Origin: Methanobrevibacter sp. UBA412 | Lineage (GTDB): Archaea > Methanobacteriota > Methanobacteria > Methanobacteriales > Methanobacteriaceae | Direction of reading: 5' to 3' | DNA length: 26,410 nucleotides | Assembly (NCBI GenBank): GCA_002495685.1 | Contig: DAGJ01000019.1 | Coordinates: forward strand, 1 to 26,410 | In this document: positions 16,341 to 24,748 of the stretch, in pieces | Layout of the letters: each line of letters begins with the position of its first letter | Position numbering within the stretch: position 1 is the stretch's first letter | Translations under genes and position numbers: made by a program | Notes under the pieces: generated by a model | Databases searched by the model: none | Told to the model about the DNA's origin: nothing | The model's input: only the letters and a program-made list of their open reading frames with translations

Positions 16341-18129
16341 CTCCACCTCCACCTCCAGATCCTCCACCTATATCAAAACCACCATCACTATCAGTAGCAT
16401 TAGCAGTTGACATACCAGTGTTGAATGCTGAATCCATTAATAAGAAACCACCATAAGAATGGAACATATAAGTATCATTATAATATGGATCATAACTTGA
16501 ATTATCATAGTATTCCATTTTCATAACCTTATGTACTTTATCTGCAACTCCTAAAGCTGCTGCATATACAAGGTATTGGTTCCAGATTTCAATAGATTCT
16601 GGAGGATGTTCTTTCATTAAACTATTGTCATTTAAGAATTTTTTGAAATTTTTCCATTTGTCATGGAATTCTTTTCCATTTTCAGTCCATCTACCACCAA
16701 CATCATCTGGTAGTATTAAACAAATAATTGATGTAATAAAAATTATTATTGCACCAACAAGGGAATAAGTAGCTGTTGGAATAGTACTTAATAGTGCCAT
16801 TGCAGCAATAAAGATAGATAAAATGATTCCTCCGATTCCAATAAATGTAAATATTGTGGAACCAGTATTTATAAAGATTTTTTTCAATTTGTCCTCATTT
16901 AAATATTGGAAAGCGAAATCTTCTTGCCATAATTCATATTTTTCTTTAAACCATTCACCGTTTTCTCTATTACTTAATGTATCTTGGAAATCGTTTAAAC
17001 TTAAAGTTCCATTATCGTCTGAGAAGGTTTTGAAAATATTTATAATATCTTTTTCGTGAGTATCTAAGTTATCTGCTTTATCATTGTTCACGGTTAAGTA
17101 TAAGTTCTTTTTATCTGGTTTATCTGTATTTTCTACTGTTAATTTTAAGATTTTTCTATTAATTAAATCCATGATTGTTGCTTCGAAACCTTTCATATCA
17201 GGGGTTCCGATATTACTACTATTTTCTATTAAAGCATTAATCATTGCTGGAGGGTCTTTGGTAGGTAGTTCTCTTTCATATATTCCATTGTAGTTGATTT
17301 TTGGTTCTCTACCATATTTTAAGTATACTCCTATAGGTGCAAGTGGACTTATGCAACATAGAATTCCGATTATTAAGAATAGGTTATTATAAAATTCAGT
17401 ACTACTTTTATAATCTTCTTGTGTTTTCATGATTTCATTTAAACCATTACGATTTTCATGTTTTGCATTAACTGCATTTGAAAAGTCTTTTAATGGCATT
17501 GTTACTTGTAATTCAAAGTAATCTCCACTAGGTATACTTGTAGTTGTGGATTGTATTGTGTTACCAGTTATACTACTTGTTTGATTAAATTGTGGTGGAT
17601 TTAACCAGTATTGGTTACCTGTATTTGATGGTAAGTGTATGGTTGTTATGACTTGGCCTACATCTACATCCCATTGATCTCCCCATAATTTGTACTGTAA
17701 TGATGCAGTATCTTTATAGAGGGTTACAACATTTTTAAAATCATAATTTATATGCACATCAACATTTGTATCTGAGATAGGTTGTGTTTTTGCAGCATCA
17801 CTATATAAATAAATTTTTATATGTTCTGTGCCTGATTCATTAGTTATTGTGTATTTATTGTATGCTCCGTCTGTTGTTATATTCAGGTTTTCTATGCTTT
17901 CACCACTTTTTAGTGGTATGTCTCGGTATACTCCATTGTAGGTTCCACTAAATATGTAGTGGTATGTTTCTTGGATGTGTAGCATTCCATTGTTTTGCAC
18001 GGTTAAATCAAGTAAAGCTTGACTTATACTGTATTCTTTATCATCATCTTCTGCAAAAGCAACTGATAGGGTTGAAAGTAAGAATATTGAAAGTATTAAA
18101 CATGTGAATATTTTTTTATTAATTTTCAT
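16330..18129 (-). CDS. DUF2207 membrane protein
   Basis: This 599-residue protein has a signal peptide (residues 1-26, ending AFA), an external beta-rich DUF2207 domain (about 35-230), a membrane segment near 250-272, a cytoplasmic winged-helix-like part (about 290-420), two membrane segments around 425-475, and a C-terminal tail ending in a Gly-rich run before Ala-Phe. This matches the DUF2207 family of predicted membrane proteins, usually encoded beside lemA; function is unknown. It starts 36 bases after lemA on the same strand (ribosome binding site AAGGTAA), so the two are probably cotranscribed. The Gly-rich end is typical of the family. Confidence 0.88.
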   Translation of the reverse strand: MKINKKIFTCLILSIFLLSTLSVAFAEDDDKEYSISQALLDLTVQNNGMLHIQETYHYIFSGTYNGVYRDIPLKSGESIENLNITTDGAYNKYTITNESGTEHIKIYLYSDAAKTQPISDTNVDVHINYDFKNVVTLYKDTASLQYKLWGDQWDVDVGQVITTIHLPSNTGNQYWLNPPQFNQTSSITGNTIQSTTTSIPSGDYFELQVTMPLKDFSNAVNAKHENRNGLNEIMKTQEDYKSSTEFYNNLFLIIGILCCISPLAPIGVYLKYGREPKINYNGIYERELPTKDPPAMINALIENSSNIGTPDMKGFEATIMDLINRKILKLTVENTDKPDKKNLYLTVNNDKADNLDTHEKDIINIFKTFSDDNGTLSLNDFQDTLSNRENGEWFKEKYELWQEDFAFQYLNEDKLKKIFINTGSTIFTFIGIGGIILSIFIAAMALLSTIPTATYSLVGAIIIFITSIICLILPDDVGGRWTENGKEFHDKWKNFKKFLNDNSLMKEHPPESIEIWNQYLVYAAALGVADKVHKVMKMEYYDNSSYDPYYNDTYMFHSYGGFLLMDSAFNTGMSTANATDSDGGFDIGGGSGGGGGGAF

Positions 18130-18165
18130 ATTTTACCTTAAAAATAATTTATTATTTAAGTTCTT

Positions 18166-18720
18166 TTAGAATTCTACTTTAGGTACAGTTTCAGCTTCTT
18201 CTGGTGCATCAAAGAATTCTTCTTCTTGGAAGTGGAACATGTTAGCAATTATGTTACTTGGGAACATTTGGCATTTATTATTGTACATTAATACAGTATC
18301 ATTATAGAATTGTCTGCTGTATGCTATTTTATCTTCAGTTTCTGCTAATTGGTCTTGTAATTTTTGGAAATTAGTATTTGCTTTTAAATCAGGATAATTT
18401 TCTGCAACTGCAAATAATGATTTTAAAGCTCCACTTAATTGATTATTAGCTGTACTTGTTTCTTCAACACCATTTGCATTCATTAAGGATGATCGGGCAT
18501 TGGTTACATCTTCAAGGACTGTTTTTTCGTGACTTGCGTAACCTTTTACGGTTTCAACTAAGTTTGGAATTAAGTCCATTCTTCTTTTAAGTTGTACGTC
18601 TATTTGACTCCAACTATTTTTTACTCGGTTTCTAGCATTAATTAATCCATTATAAGTTGAAATTAAGTATATGATTATAATGAGGATTATTACTACTAGA
18701 ATTATTAATATCCATGACAT
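18166..18720 (-). CDS. LemA family protein
   Basis: This 184-residue protein has a single N-terminal membrane anchor ([18 protein letters not shown], about 4-21), followed by the LemA helical domain with the family motif [69 protein letters not shown] is near the end. The family is widespread and poorly characterised, often paired with TPM- or DUF2207-type Gly-rich membrane proteins, as here. GGAG lies upstream of the ATG. It is the first gene of a two-gene unit. The domain is expected to sit outside the membrane, but the orientation is not shown by the sequence. Confidence 0.92.
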   Translation of the reverse strand: MSWILIILVVIILIIIIYLISTYNGLINARNRVKNSWSQIDVQLKRRMDLIPNLVETVKGYASHEKTVLEDVTNARSSLMNANGVEETSTANNQLSGALKSLFAVAENYPDLKANTNFQKLQDQLAETEDKIAYSRQFYNDTVLMYNNKCQMFPSNIIANMFHFQEEEFFDAPEEAETVPKVEF

Positions 18721-19073
18721 AAATTTTCATACTCCTTTTATTTTATGCTTATTTTTATAAACTTTAAACTATTTATATTTTTATCCTTAATTTTTTCTTA
18801 TTTTTAATTAAATTTATTATTTATGATTAATTACATTATATATTTTTAATTTTCTTCTTGTTTTGTTTACTTTTTGTTAATTTTTTTATTTTTTTTCTAA
18901 AAATTTTTTCACGAATATTCATTTGGTGTTTATAAATGAATTAGTTAAATTATCTTTTTAGCATAAGGTATAATATATTAATTAAATCAAATAGATATAT
19001 TATTAATAATTTTTATCAATAATTTAGAAAATAAATTTACTTTATAATTTTATAAAATTGGGAGAGTATTAAT
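18721..19073. promoter_or_regulatory. Divergent promoter region lemA / pyrG
   Basis: This gene-free stretch of 353 bases is almost wholly A and T. TATA-like elements occur on both strands. A perfect 14-base palindrome AATTTTATAAAATT (19046-19059) ends just before the pyrG ribosome binding site GGGAGAG (19060-19066 region). It might be an operator or simply chance in such AT-rich DNA. I see no RNA gene. Confidence 0.4.
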
Positions 19074-20675
19074 CTGACAAAATATATTTGTATAACTGGT
19101 GGAGTTGTTAGTTCAATTGGAAAAGGAATAACCTCTGCAAGTATAGGACGTCTTTTACGTTCATTTGGTTTGAAAGTTGCTGCAATTAAGATAGATCCTT
19201 ATCTTAATTGGGATTCTGGAACATTAAATCCTTACCAACATGGTGAAGTTTTTGTAACTTATGATGGGATGGAAACAGATTTAGATTTAGGTCATTATGA
19301 AAGATTCCTTGATGTGGAGTTACCTGGTGTTTCTAATATTACTACCGGTAAAGTTTACAGTGCGGTTATAGAGAAAGAACGTAAAGGTGAATTTTTAGGT
19401 GCTTGTGTACAAATTATTCCACATATCACTGATCAAATTAAATCTATGATTCGTGAAGTTGCAGCTGAAGGTAATTATGATGTTTTAATGGTCGAACTTG
19501 GAGGTACTGTTGGTGATATTGAATCTCAACCATTCCTTGAAGCTTTAAGACAATTACGTAATGAGGAAGGTTTTGAAAATGTTATGTTTGCACATGTTAC
19601 TTTTGTACCATATTTAGATGCTGCTAAAGAATTTAAAACTAAACCTACTCAACATTCTACTAAAGAATTACGTAGTATGGGTATTAATCCAGATATGATT
19701 GTTACACGTAGTCCTAAACCTATAGATGATGCTTTACGTATGAAAATTGCACATTTCTGTGATGTGGGATATGATGCAGTAGTTCATACACCTGATGCTG
19801 ATAGTATTTATGAAGTTCCATTAGTTTTAAATAATTTTGATGTTGGGAACTTTATAAATAATCGTTTAAATCTTGGAATAGACACTAATCCTAATAAACT
19901 TAATGAATGGGCTGAAGTTGTGGATAAATTAAAGATTCGAAGTCCAGTTGTTACTATTGGTATTGTAGGTAAATATGTTGAATATGAAGATGCATATATT
20001 AGTATTCGTGAATCATTACATCATGCAGCTGCTGAAGTAGGTGTTAAAATGAATATTGAATACTTCTCTAGTGATGTTGATGAGTTAAATAAAAATGAGT
20101 TAAAACATTTAGATGGTATTCTTGTTCCAGGTGGATTTGGTGAACGTGGTCTTAAAGGTAAACTTGAAGCTGTGGATTATGCATTAGATAATAAAGTGCC
20201 TATTTTTGGTATTTGTCTTGGAATGCAATGTATGATTATTGAGATTGCTCGTCGAAATGGTTTAACAGATGCGAATAGTACAGAATTTGATACTGAAACA
20301 CCTTATCCAGTAATTGATATGATGGAAGAGCAAAAAAAGGTTAAGAATATGGGTGGAACTATGCGTTTAGGTCAATATGATTGTAAATTAGTTCCAGATA
20401 CTAAAACTTCTGAAGCTTATAATGTTCCTGAAGTTAAAGAAAGACATCGTCATAGATTTGAATTTAATAATGATTATAGGGATAAATTAGAAAGTTTAGG
20501 TGTGACTATTTCTGGTACTACTCCTGATGATTTCCTTGTTGAAATTATAGAAGTTAAAGATCATCCATGGTTTGTTGGTTGTCAATTCCATCCAGAATTT
20601 AAATCTAGACCTAATAGACCTCATCCTTTATTTGTTTCATTTGTTGATGCTGCAAATAATTATCGTCAAAATTAA
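19074..20675 (+). CDS. pyrG: CTP synthase, apparent CTG start
   Basis: The enzyme converts UTP, ATP and glutamine to CTP. The full protein is 533 residues: an amidoligase domain with the nucleotide-binding loop GGVVSSIGKG (9-18) and KIDPYLNWDSGT, then a class I glutamine amidotransferase domain with nucleophile Cys381 in FGICLGMQ and a C-terminal QFHPEF. Homologues begin MTKYI.TGGVVSS; here the matching first codon is CTG at 19074, eight bases after GGGAGAG, with a stop at 19053 and no ATG, GTG or TTG in between. The first conventional in-frame start (TTG, 19170) would remove the essential loop, so it cannot be the true start. Either CTG initiates, or a sequencing error hides an ATG. Confidence 0.93.
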   Translation: MTKYICITGGVVSSIGKGITSASIGRLLRSFGLKVAAIKIDPYLNWDSGTLNPYQHGEVFVTYDGMETDLDLGHYERFLDVELPGVSNITTGKVYSAVIEKERKGEFLGACVQIIPHITDQIKSMIREVAAEGNYDVLMVELGGTVGDIESQPFLEALRQLRNEEGFENVMFAHVTFVPYLDAAKEFKTKPTQHSTKELRSMGINPDMIVTRSPKPIDDALRMKIAHFCDVGYDAVVHTPDADSIYEVPLVLNNFDVGNFINNRLNLGIDTNPNKLNEWAEVVDKLKIRSPVVTIGIVGKYVEYEDAYISIRESLHHAAAEVGVKMNIEYFSSDVDELNKNELKHLDGILVPGGFGERGLKGKLEAVDYALDNKVPIFGICLGMQCMIIEIARRNGLTDANSTEFDTETPYPVIDMMEEQKKVKNMGGTMRLGQYDCKLVPDTKTSEAYNVPEVKERHRHRFEFNNDYRDKLESLGVTISGTTPDDFLVEIIEVKDHPWFVGCQFHPEFKSRPNRPHPLFVSFVDAANNYRQN

Positions 20676-20679
20676 ATTT

Positions 20680-20702
20680 TAAAATATATTTTTTTTTATT
20701 CA
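20680..20702 (+). terminator. T-run terminator after pyrG
   Basis: AATTTTAAAATATA followed by about ten Ts lies immediately after the pyrG stop. The A-T stem is weak, so the T run is probably the active part. Confidence 0.4.
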
Positions 20703-20909
20703 TTTTATTCTTATTTTTTCTATTGTATGTACTGATTTTTCACCTTTTTTTTCAATAAATTTTGTTCTAATATGGATAAACTTTATAAACTACTTGTATT
20801 ATAATTATTAGTAATAAACTTGTACTGAAATATAATAACATATTCAGTATGAATTTTTTTAAAACAATTTAATTAATATTAATAAAAATATTTTTTGGGA
20901 TAAATTATT

Positions 20910-21695
20910 ATGGATATTATAACAGCAGCTATACTAATCATATTATTTATTATAATTTTAATTTTTAGTTTTTCAATGGGAATGTTAACCCCATTAATTA
21001 AGAAAAAAGAAATAGGATTAGTGATTATTATAGGAGTGATTTTGGGAGTTGTTGGTGGAGCTTTTTTCATCACACCAACCTTGCAAGGTTATCCTCAAGC
21101 AGTAGGAACTTTAACACAAATTGTTGATGGTGGTCATGAAATAATGACAATTGAACTTCCATCTTCAGCAAATATTAATCAAGTAAAATCTAATATTGAA
21201 CAAATGGATGGAGTGAATAATGTTTCAAGTAAAGGAATTTTAATTCACACTCAACCTTTCTCGGACAATACTTCGGCTAATTTAGATAAAAACATTGAGT
21301 ATATGAATGCTAATTTAAGTAATTGGGATATAGATAATAAAGCAGGTATAATTAATGTAAATTTCACTAATAATAATCTTACACATAATCTTAAAACTTT
21401 AAAAGAAAGATTATTTACTGATTATGGTGTTTACTACAGTTATGCTGTAATTGAATTACAAGTTGATGCTAAAGCTGGTAGTGTGCAACATATTACAACT
21501 GAATTATCTAAGGATAATATTGTTGTAAGTGATGTTAATGGTCCTGTACATGATTCAATAGCTAATGCTCAAAATAATATGCCATCTTCTACAGTAGTAG
21601 TCCTATTTTGTGCAATTCTTGGCGGATTTGTAACATTACTTGGAGTGTATATAGATCCAATTAGAAGATTTTTAGGTAATATTAAGTGGCGTTAG
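20910..21695 (+). CDS. Unrecognised membrane protein with duplicated external domain
   Basis: This 261-residue protein is one I cannot assign to a named family with confidence. It has two N-terminal membrane segments (about 4-27 and 36-60), a large loop (about 61-230) and a final membrane segment (about 233-252) followed by a short basic tail (RRFLGNIKWR). The loop holds two similar alpha/beta units: one with IMTIELPSSANINQVKSNIEQMDGVNNVSS, the other with YAVIELQVDAKAGSVQHITTELSKDNIVVSD. Both look like strand-helix-strand ferredoxin-type folds, as in small sensing domains of transporters. A purine-rich GGGAT lies about eight bases before the ATG. A hairpin terminator follows, so it seems monocistronic. 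Confidence 0.75.
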   Translation: MDIITAAILIILFIIILIFSFSMGMLTPLIKKKEIGLVIIIGVILGVVGGAFFITPTLQGYPQAVGTLTQIVDGGHEIMTIELPSSANINQVKSNIEQMDGVNNVSSKGILIHTQPFSDNTSANLDKNIEYMNANLSNWDIDNKAGIINVNFTNNNLTHNLKTLKERLFTDYGVYYSYAVIELQVDAKAGSVQHITTELSKDNIVVSDVNGPVHDSIANAQNNMPSSTVVVLFCAILGGFVTLLGVYIDPIRRFLGNIKWR

Positions 21696-21724
21696 TACCT
21701 TTTAATAAATTCTTATTTTTTTTG

Positions 21725-21765
21725 GGGGATTAAATTATAATCCTCATTTTTAATCTTTTTTTTTA
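21725..21765 (+). terminator. Hairpin terminator with T-run
   Basis: The stem GGGGATTA (21725-21732) / TAATCCTC (21738-21745), with one G-U pair and a 5-base loop, is followed by ATTTTTAATC and a run of nine Ts. It lies 30 bases after the stop of the membrane protein gene. Confidence 0.65.
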
Positions 21766-21785
21766 AATTTAATTTAGTTAATATT

Positions 21786-22000
21786 TTCTAGTTTTAATCG
21801 CAGAAGATTTAAAACTAATAAGAGATACTATAAGTGTCATCTATGAAGAAATGGTAATATGTTTAAATAAATATTTCATAGATGTTTATTTTTTTCATTT
21901 TCTAAAAGGATGTTTTGTAAAATAAAATCTACCTTAAAAATTTTAAAAATGAGTAAATAATAAATAAATGATTTTTTTTCAGGGTCAGAAAAACCCTTAA
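21786..22000. other. Structured gene-free stretch, possible small RNA
   Basis: The 403 bases 21696-22098 hold no protein gene. Within them are a 9-bp inverted repeat TAGTTTTAA (21789-21797) / TTAAAACTA (21809-21817), a perfect 10-bp inverted repeat CATCTATGAA (21838-21847) / TTCATAGATG (21875-21884) with a 27-base loop, and a small hairpin AGGGT (21981-21985) / ACCCT (21993-21997) followed shortly by a T run. Several stems in a row followed by Ts suggest a small RNA or a structured leader. The strand is not decided by the sequence. Confidence 0.35.
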
Positions 22001-22055
22001 ACTATTTTTTTTTAGATTAAAATCTATTTTATTTATAAAAAATTTTTATACTATT

Positions 22056-22063
22056 TTATATAA
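22056..22063 (+). promoter_or_regulatory. TATA box upstream of dph6
   Basis: TTTATATA is a canonical archaeal TATA element about 43-52 bases before the two candidate ATG codons of the diphthine-ammonia ligase gene. Confidence 0.5.
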
Positions 22064-22107
22064 AATTAATATTATTAATTAAGAATTTAATAGGATTAAT
22101 GTTTTTT

Positions 22108-22788
22108 ATGAAATCTGCAATATTATTTAGTGGTGGAAAAGATAGTACAATGGCTTTAAATTATTCATTGAAGCATGGGGATGAAGTATTATATTTACTT
22201 AGTATGAAAAGTAAAAATCCAGAATCTTACATGTTCCATGTTCCCAATATTGATTTAACAAGTCTTATTAGTGAAGCTGTAGGAATACCTCTTATTCAAG
22301 GTAAAAGTTCAGGAGTTAAAGAAGAAGAATTGGTTGATTTGAAAAAAGAATTAATTAAACTTAAAAATCTTGGTGTGGAAGCAGTTTATACTGGTGCTTT
22401 ATTCAGCCAATACCAAAAATCTAGGATAGATAAATTAACAAGTGAAGTTGGTTTAGATTGTATTAATCCTTATTGGCATATGGATCCTGAAGAATATATG
22501 AATCTTGTTATAAGTGAAGGATTTGATGTAATAATTTGTGGAGTATTTGCTTATGGTTTAAATGAATCTTGGCTTGGAAAACACATCACAACTGAAGTTT
22601 TAGAGGATTTAAAACAGGTTAATAAGGAGTGTAGGATTAATTTAGCTTTTGAAGGTGGTGAAGCTGAAACATTTGTCCTTGATGGTCCTATCTTTAAAAA
22701 GAGAATTAAAATTTTAGAAGCTGTAAATGATTGGCATGTTGATAATGGGACTTATAATATAATTGATGCTGAACTTGAAGATAAATAA
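22108..22788 (+). CDS. dph6: Diphthine-ammonia ligase
   Basis: This protein of 226 residues (from MKSAILFSGGKDSTMAL) belongs to the Dph6 family of PP-loop ATPases, which amidate diphthine to diphthamide on elongation factor 2. The ATP-pyrophosphatase loop SGGKDS is at 8-13. Further family segments are visible: EAVYTGALFSQYQKSRI, CINPYWHMDPEEYMN, and NLAFEGGEAETFVLDGPIFKKRI near the end. Length is normal for the archaeal form. ATG at 22108 gives the usual family N-terminus; an in-frame ATG at 22099 would add three residues and lies very near the weak AGGATT ribosome binding site. It is followed by the polyprenol-kinase-like gene after 62 bases. Confidence 0.88.
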   Translation: MKSAILFSGGKDSTMALNYSLKHGDEVLYLLSMKSKNPESYMFHVPNIDLTSLISEAVGIPLIQGKSSGVKEEELVDLKKELIKLKNLGVEAVYTGALFSQYQKSRIDKLTSEVGLDCINPYWHMDPEEYMNLVISEGFDVIICGVFAYGLNESWLGKHITTEVLEDLKQVNKECRINLAFEGGEAETFVLDGPIFKKRIKILEAVNDWHVDNGTYNIIDAELEDK

Positions 22789-22850
22789 TTTTTATTCAAT
22801 TCTTTTTTTATAAATTTTTAAATACTATATTAAATAATAAGTTTAATTAT

Positions 22851-23522
22851 ATGTATGATATATTTTTATGGATAATCACATTTGTTTATGTAGGAATTGT
22901 ATTTTTCATTTCAGAGAAAGTTTTTAATAGTGAATCTGTTTTTTCACGAAAATTTTTACATATAATGATGGGTAATTTAATATTTATAATGCCATTTTAT
23001 AGTAGTAATCTTGTAATGGCAATTTTTGTTACTTTACCAATTGCAATAGTATTGTTTTTAATGACAGATTATTCTCCAATTCAAATTATGAATAGTGGAA
23101 CAACTCGTTCTGGTCATAATCTTGGATTATTCTATTATGCATTTATTTGGACAATTCTTTTAATTATATTCCCTAATAATCTTGGTATTGTTGCTTTAAG
23201 TATTGGTGCTATGTCTTATGGTGATGGTTTTGCTAGTGTTATAGGTGGAATGTATGGTAAGCATATTTATAATCTCACAGGTGATGATAAAACATTGGAA
23301 GGTTCTGTGGGAATGTTTTGTGCTATTATAGTGTCTAGTTTAGTTATTGTTGGATTTTATTTATTAGTTGGTGCTAGTGTTCCAAGTTTTAATGTGTTTA
23401 GTTTAGTTTTAATTGCATTAATTGCAACATTTGTTGAAAGTGTTAGTCCTAAAGGTTTAGATAATATTATGGTTCCATTATCAACAGGAATACTTTATTG
23501 GATATTAACTGTATTATTATGA
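22851..23522 (+). CDS. Polyprenol/phytol kinase-like integral membrane protein (SEC59/VTE5 type)
   Basis: This 223-residue protein has about seven hydrophobic segments and the cytidylyltransferase/CTP-dependent kinase motif set: RKFLHIMMGN near 32-41, GAMSYGDGFASVIGGMYGKH (about 124-143) and a DDKTLEGSVGMF stretch (about 149-160). Near the end is FVESVSPKGLDNIMVPL. These features fit the dolichol kinase / phytol kinase / diacylglycerol kinase family, which phosphorylates isoprenoid alcohols or lipids at the membrane. In a methanogen the substrate may be a polyprenol or an archaeal lipid precursor; this is inference. There is no ribosome binding site; TTTAAATA (22817-22824) is about 30 bases before the ATG, so the transcript may be leaderless. 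Confidence 0.8.
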   Translation: MYDIFLWIITFVYVGIVFFISEKVFNSESVFSRKFLHIMMGNLIFIMPFYSSNLVMAIFVTLPIAIVLFLMTDYSPIQIMNSGTTRSGHNLGLFYYAFIWTILLIIFPNNLGIVALSIGAMSYGDGFASVIGGMYGKHIYNLTGDDKTLEGSVGMFCAIIVSSLVIVGFYLLVGASVPSFNVFSLVLIALIATFVESVSPKGLDNIMVPLSTGILYWILTVLL

Positions 23523-23559
23523 TGGAAAAAAATTATTTTAGTTAAAGGTGTGTTTTCAG

Positions 23560-24135
23560 ATGAGATTTATAGTTGTGGATGGATTAGATGGATCTGGTAA
23601 GGATACTCAATCACATTTACTTTATAAAAAGTATAGTAAAAAGGGGTCTTGTGTTTTACGTTCTCATCCTTCAAAGGACACTGTTTTTGGTCGAAAGAGT
23701 AAAGAAGCATTACTTGGCCGGGGTGAATTAAATAAGTTAAAAGCTACAGTTTTTTATGGTTTAGATGTGATTCATTCTCTTATTAAATATTATGGTACTG
23801 CTGAGACTGTTATTTTCACTCGTTACACTTTGGCTGTTTCTTATCTTCCTGGACTTGTTGGTTTGTTTATTTATAAAATTGTTTGTGTTATTTTACCTAC
23901 TAGTGATTATATGTTCTTTTTAGATGTTTCTCCTAATGAATCTTTAAAACGTATGGATTCAAGAGGAGAGGAAACTGAAATGTTTGAAAATTATGATAGT
24001 TTACATGAAACACGTCAAAAAATTTCTAATGTGATTTATAATTGGAATGTTATCCCTGCAGATAATAGTGTTGAAGAAGTTTTTAATGAAATTGATAATA
24101 CTATTAAGACTGTGGATTATAAAAAGTTAAATTAA
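23560..24135 (+). CDS. Thymidylate kinase-like P-loop kinase
   Basis: This 191-residue protein starts MRFIVVDGLDGSGKDTQSHLL with a Walker A motif GLDGSGKDT (8-16). Later parts are typical of the thymidylate kinase fold: a FTRYTLA segment (about 89-95) in the place of the family's DRY region, YMFFLDVSPNESLKRMDSRGE (about 119-139), and a C-terminal NVIPADNSVEEVFNEI. It probably phosphorylates dTMP or another nucleotide, but the middle (VSYLPGLVGLFIYKIVCVILP) is more hydrophobic than usual, so substrate is uncertain. ATG at 23560 is chosen because AAAGGTG (23544-23550) lies nine bases upstream; the GTG at 23548 is part of that site. It follows the membrane kinase-like gene by 37 bases, likely the same transcript. 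Confidence 0.8.
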   Translation: MRFIVVDGLDGSGKDTQSHLLYKKYSKKGSCVLRSHPSKDTVFGRKSKEALLGRGELNKLKATVFYGLDVIHSLIKYYGTAETVIFTRYTLAVSYLPGLVGLFIYKIVCVILPTSDYMFFLDVSPNESLKRMDSRGEETEMFENYDSLHETRQKISNVIYNWNVIPADNSVEEVFNEIDNTIKTVDYKKLN

Positions 24136-24155
24136 AAAAAAATAGTGTAAAAATG

Positions 24156-24722
24156 TTATTGTAAGTAAATTGTTTCATGATTTAAGATTTTATCAAAAAA
24201 TGTGTCTATTTTATTGTTGTATTCTTCAAATGTTGATTCGTTTACTATGATATAATCACTTGTTGCAATCACATTACCTATTCCGAATTCTAATTCTCTT
24301 TTGTCACGTAATCTGAAACTGTTAATGTCTTGTGTATCGTCTCCACGTCCTCTTTTACTTATACGGTTAAATCTTGTTAGGGGGCTTGCAAAGACTGATA
24401 TTAATGTGAAATCTGGGAATGCGTCTTTAAACAGTTCTACTTCAAATGGGCTTCTTATTCCTTCAACTATTATTAAATTTTCGTTATCTGGACATGTTTC
24501 TATTAATTCTTTAACTTTGTTTATTGTGAATTTTGCTACAACATATTGTCCATGTTCTAATCTGAGATTAGTTGCTGTTGTTCCTGTATCTTCGCCCCGT
24601 TTTTTTGCTTCTTCTCGTATAACATCACCCATATTTGTTACAAGGTAACCTTTTTCTATAGAATATTTTGAAATGAAACTTTTTCCTGAGCCAGGTAGTC
24701 CTGAGATTCCAATTACTTTCAT
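24156..24722 (-). CDS. UPF0200 family P-loop kinase
   Basis: This 188-residue protein starts MKVIGISGLPGSGKSFISKYS with Walker A GLPGSGKS (8-15). It continues with NMGDVIREEAKKRG, GTTATNLRLEHGQYVVAKF and IVEGIRSPFEVELF, the pattern of the archaeal UPF0200 family, related to nucleotide and dephospho-CoA kinases. The true substrate is not established. ATG at 24722 is preferred to the in-frame GTG at 24731, because that GTG lies in the AGTGAT ribosome binding site. It starts 26 bases after the phosphopantothenate synthetase gene on the same strand, so it is probably in the same operon as a coenzyme A synthesis gene. It converges with the thymidylate kinase-like gene. Confidence 0.85.
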   Translation of the reverse strand: MKVIGISGLPGSGKSFISKYSIEKGYLVTNMGDVIREEAKKRGEDTGTTATNLRLEHGQYVVAKFTINKVKELIETCPDNENLIIVEGIRSPFEVELFKDAFPDFTLISVFASPLTRFNRISKRGRGDDTQDINSFRLRDKRELEFGIGNVIATSDYIIVNESTFEEYNNKIDTFFDKILNHETIYLQ

Positions 24723-24748
24723 TTGTATCACTTATTTTTACTTTTTGT

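Noticed and set aside
19046..19059. Perfect palindrome AATTTTATAAAATT before pyrG as an operator
   Set aside because: It contains only A and T in a region of nearly the same composition, so chance occurrence is likely; kept only as a note.
19170..20675. pyrG starting at TTG 19170
   Set aside because: This start removes the conserved N-terminal GGVVSSIGKG loop that is plainly encoded just upstream in the same frame.
24301..24648. Plus-strand ORF of 115 residues antisense to the UPF0200 kinase
   Set aside because: It is wholly inside a well-supported gene on the other strand and has no family resemblance or ribosome binding site.
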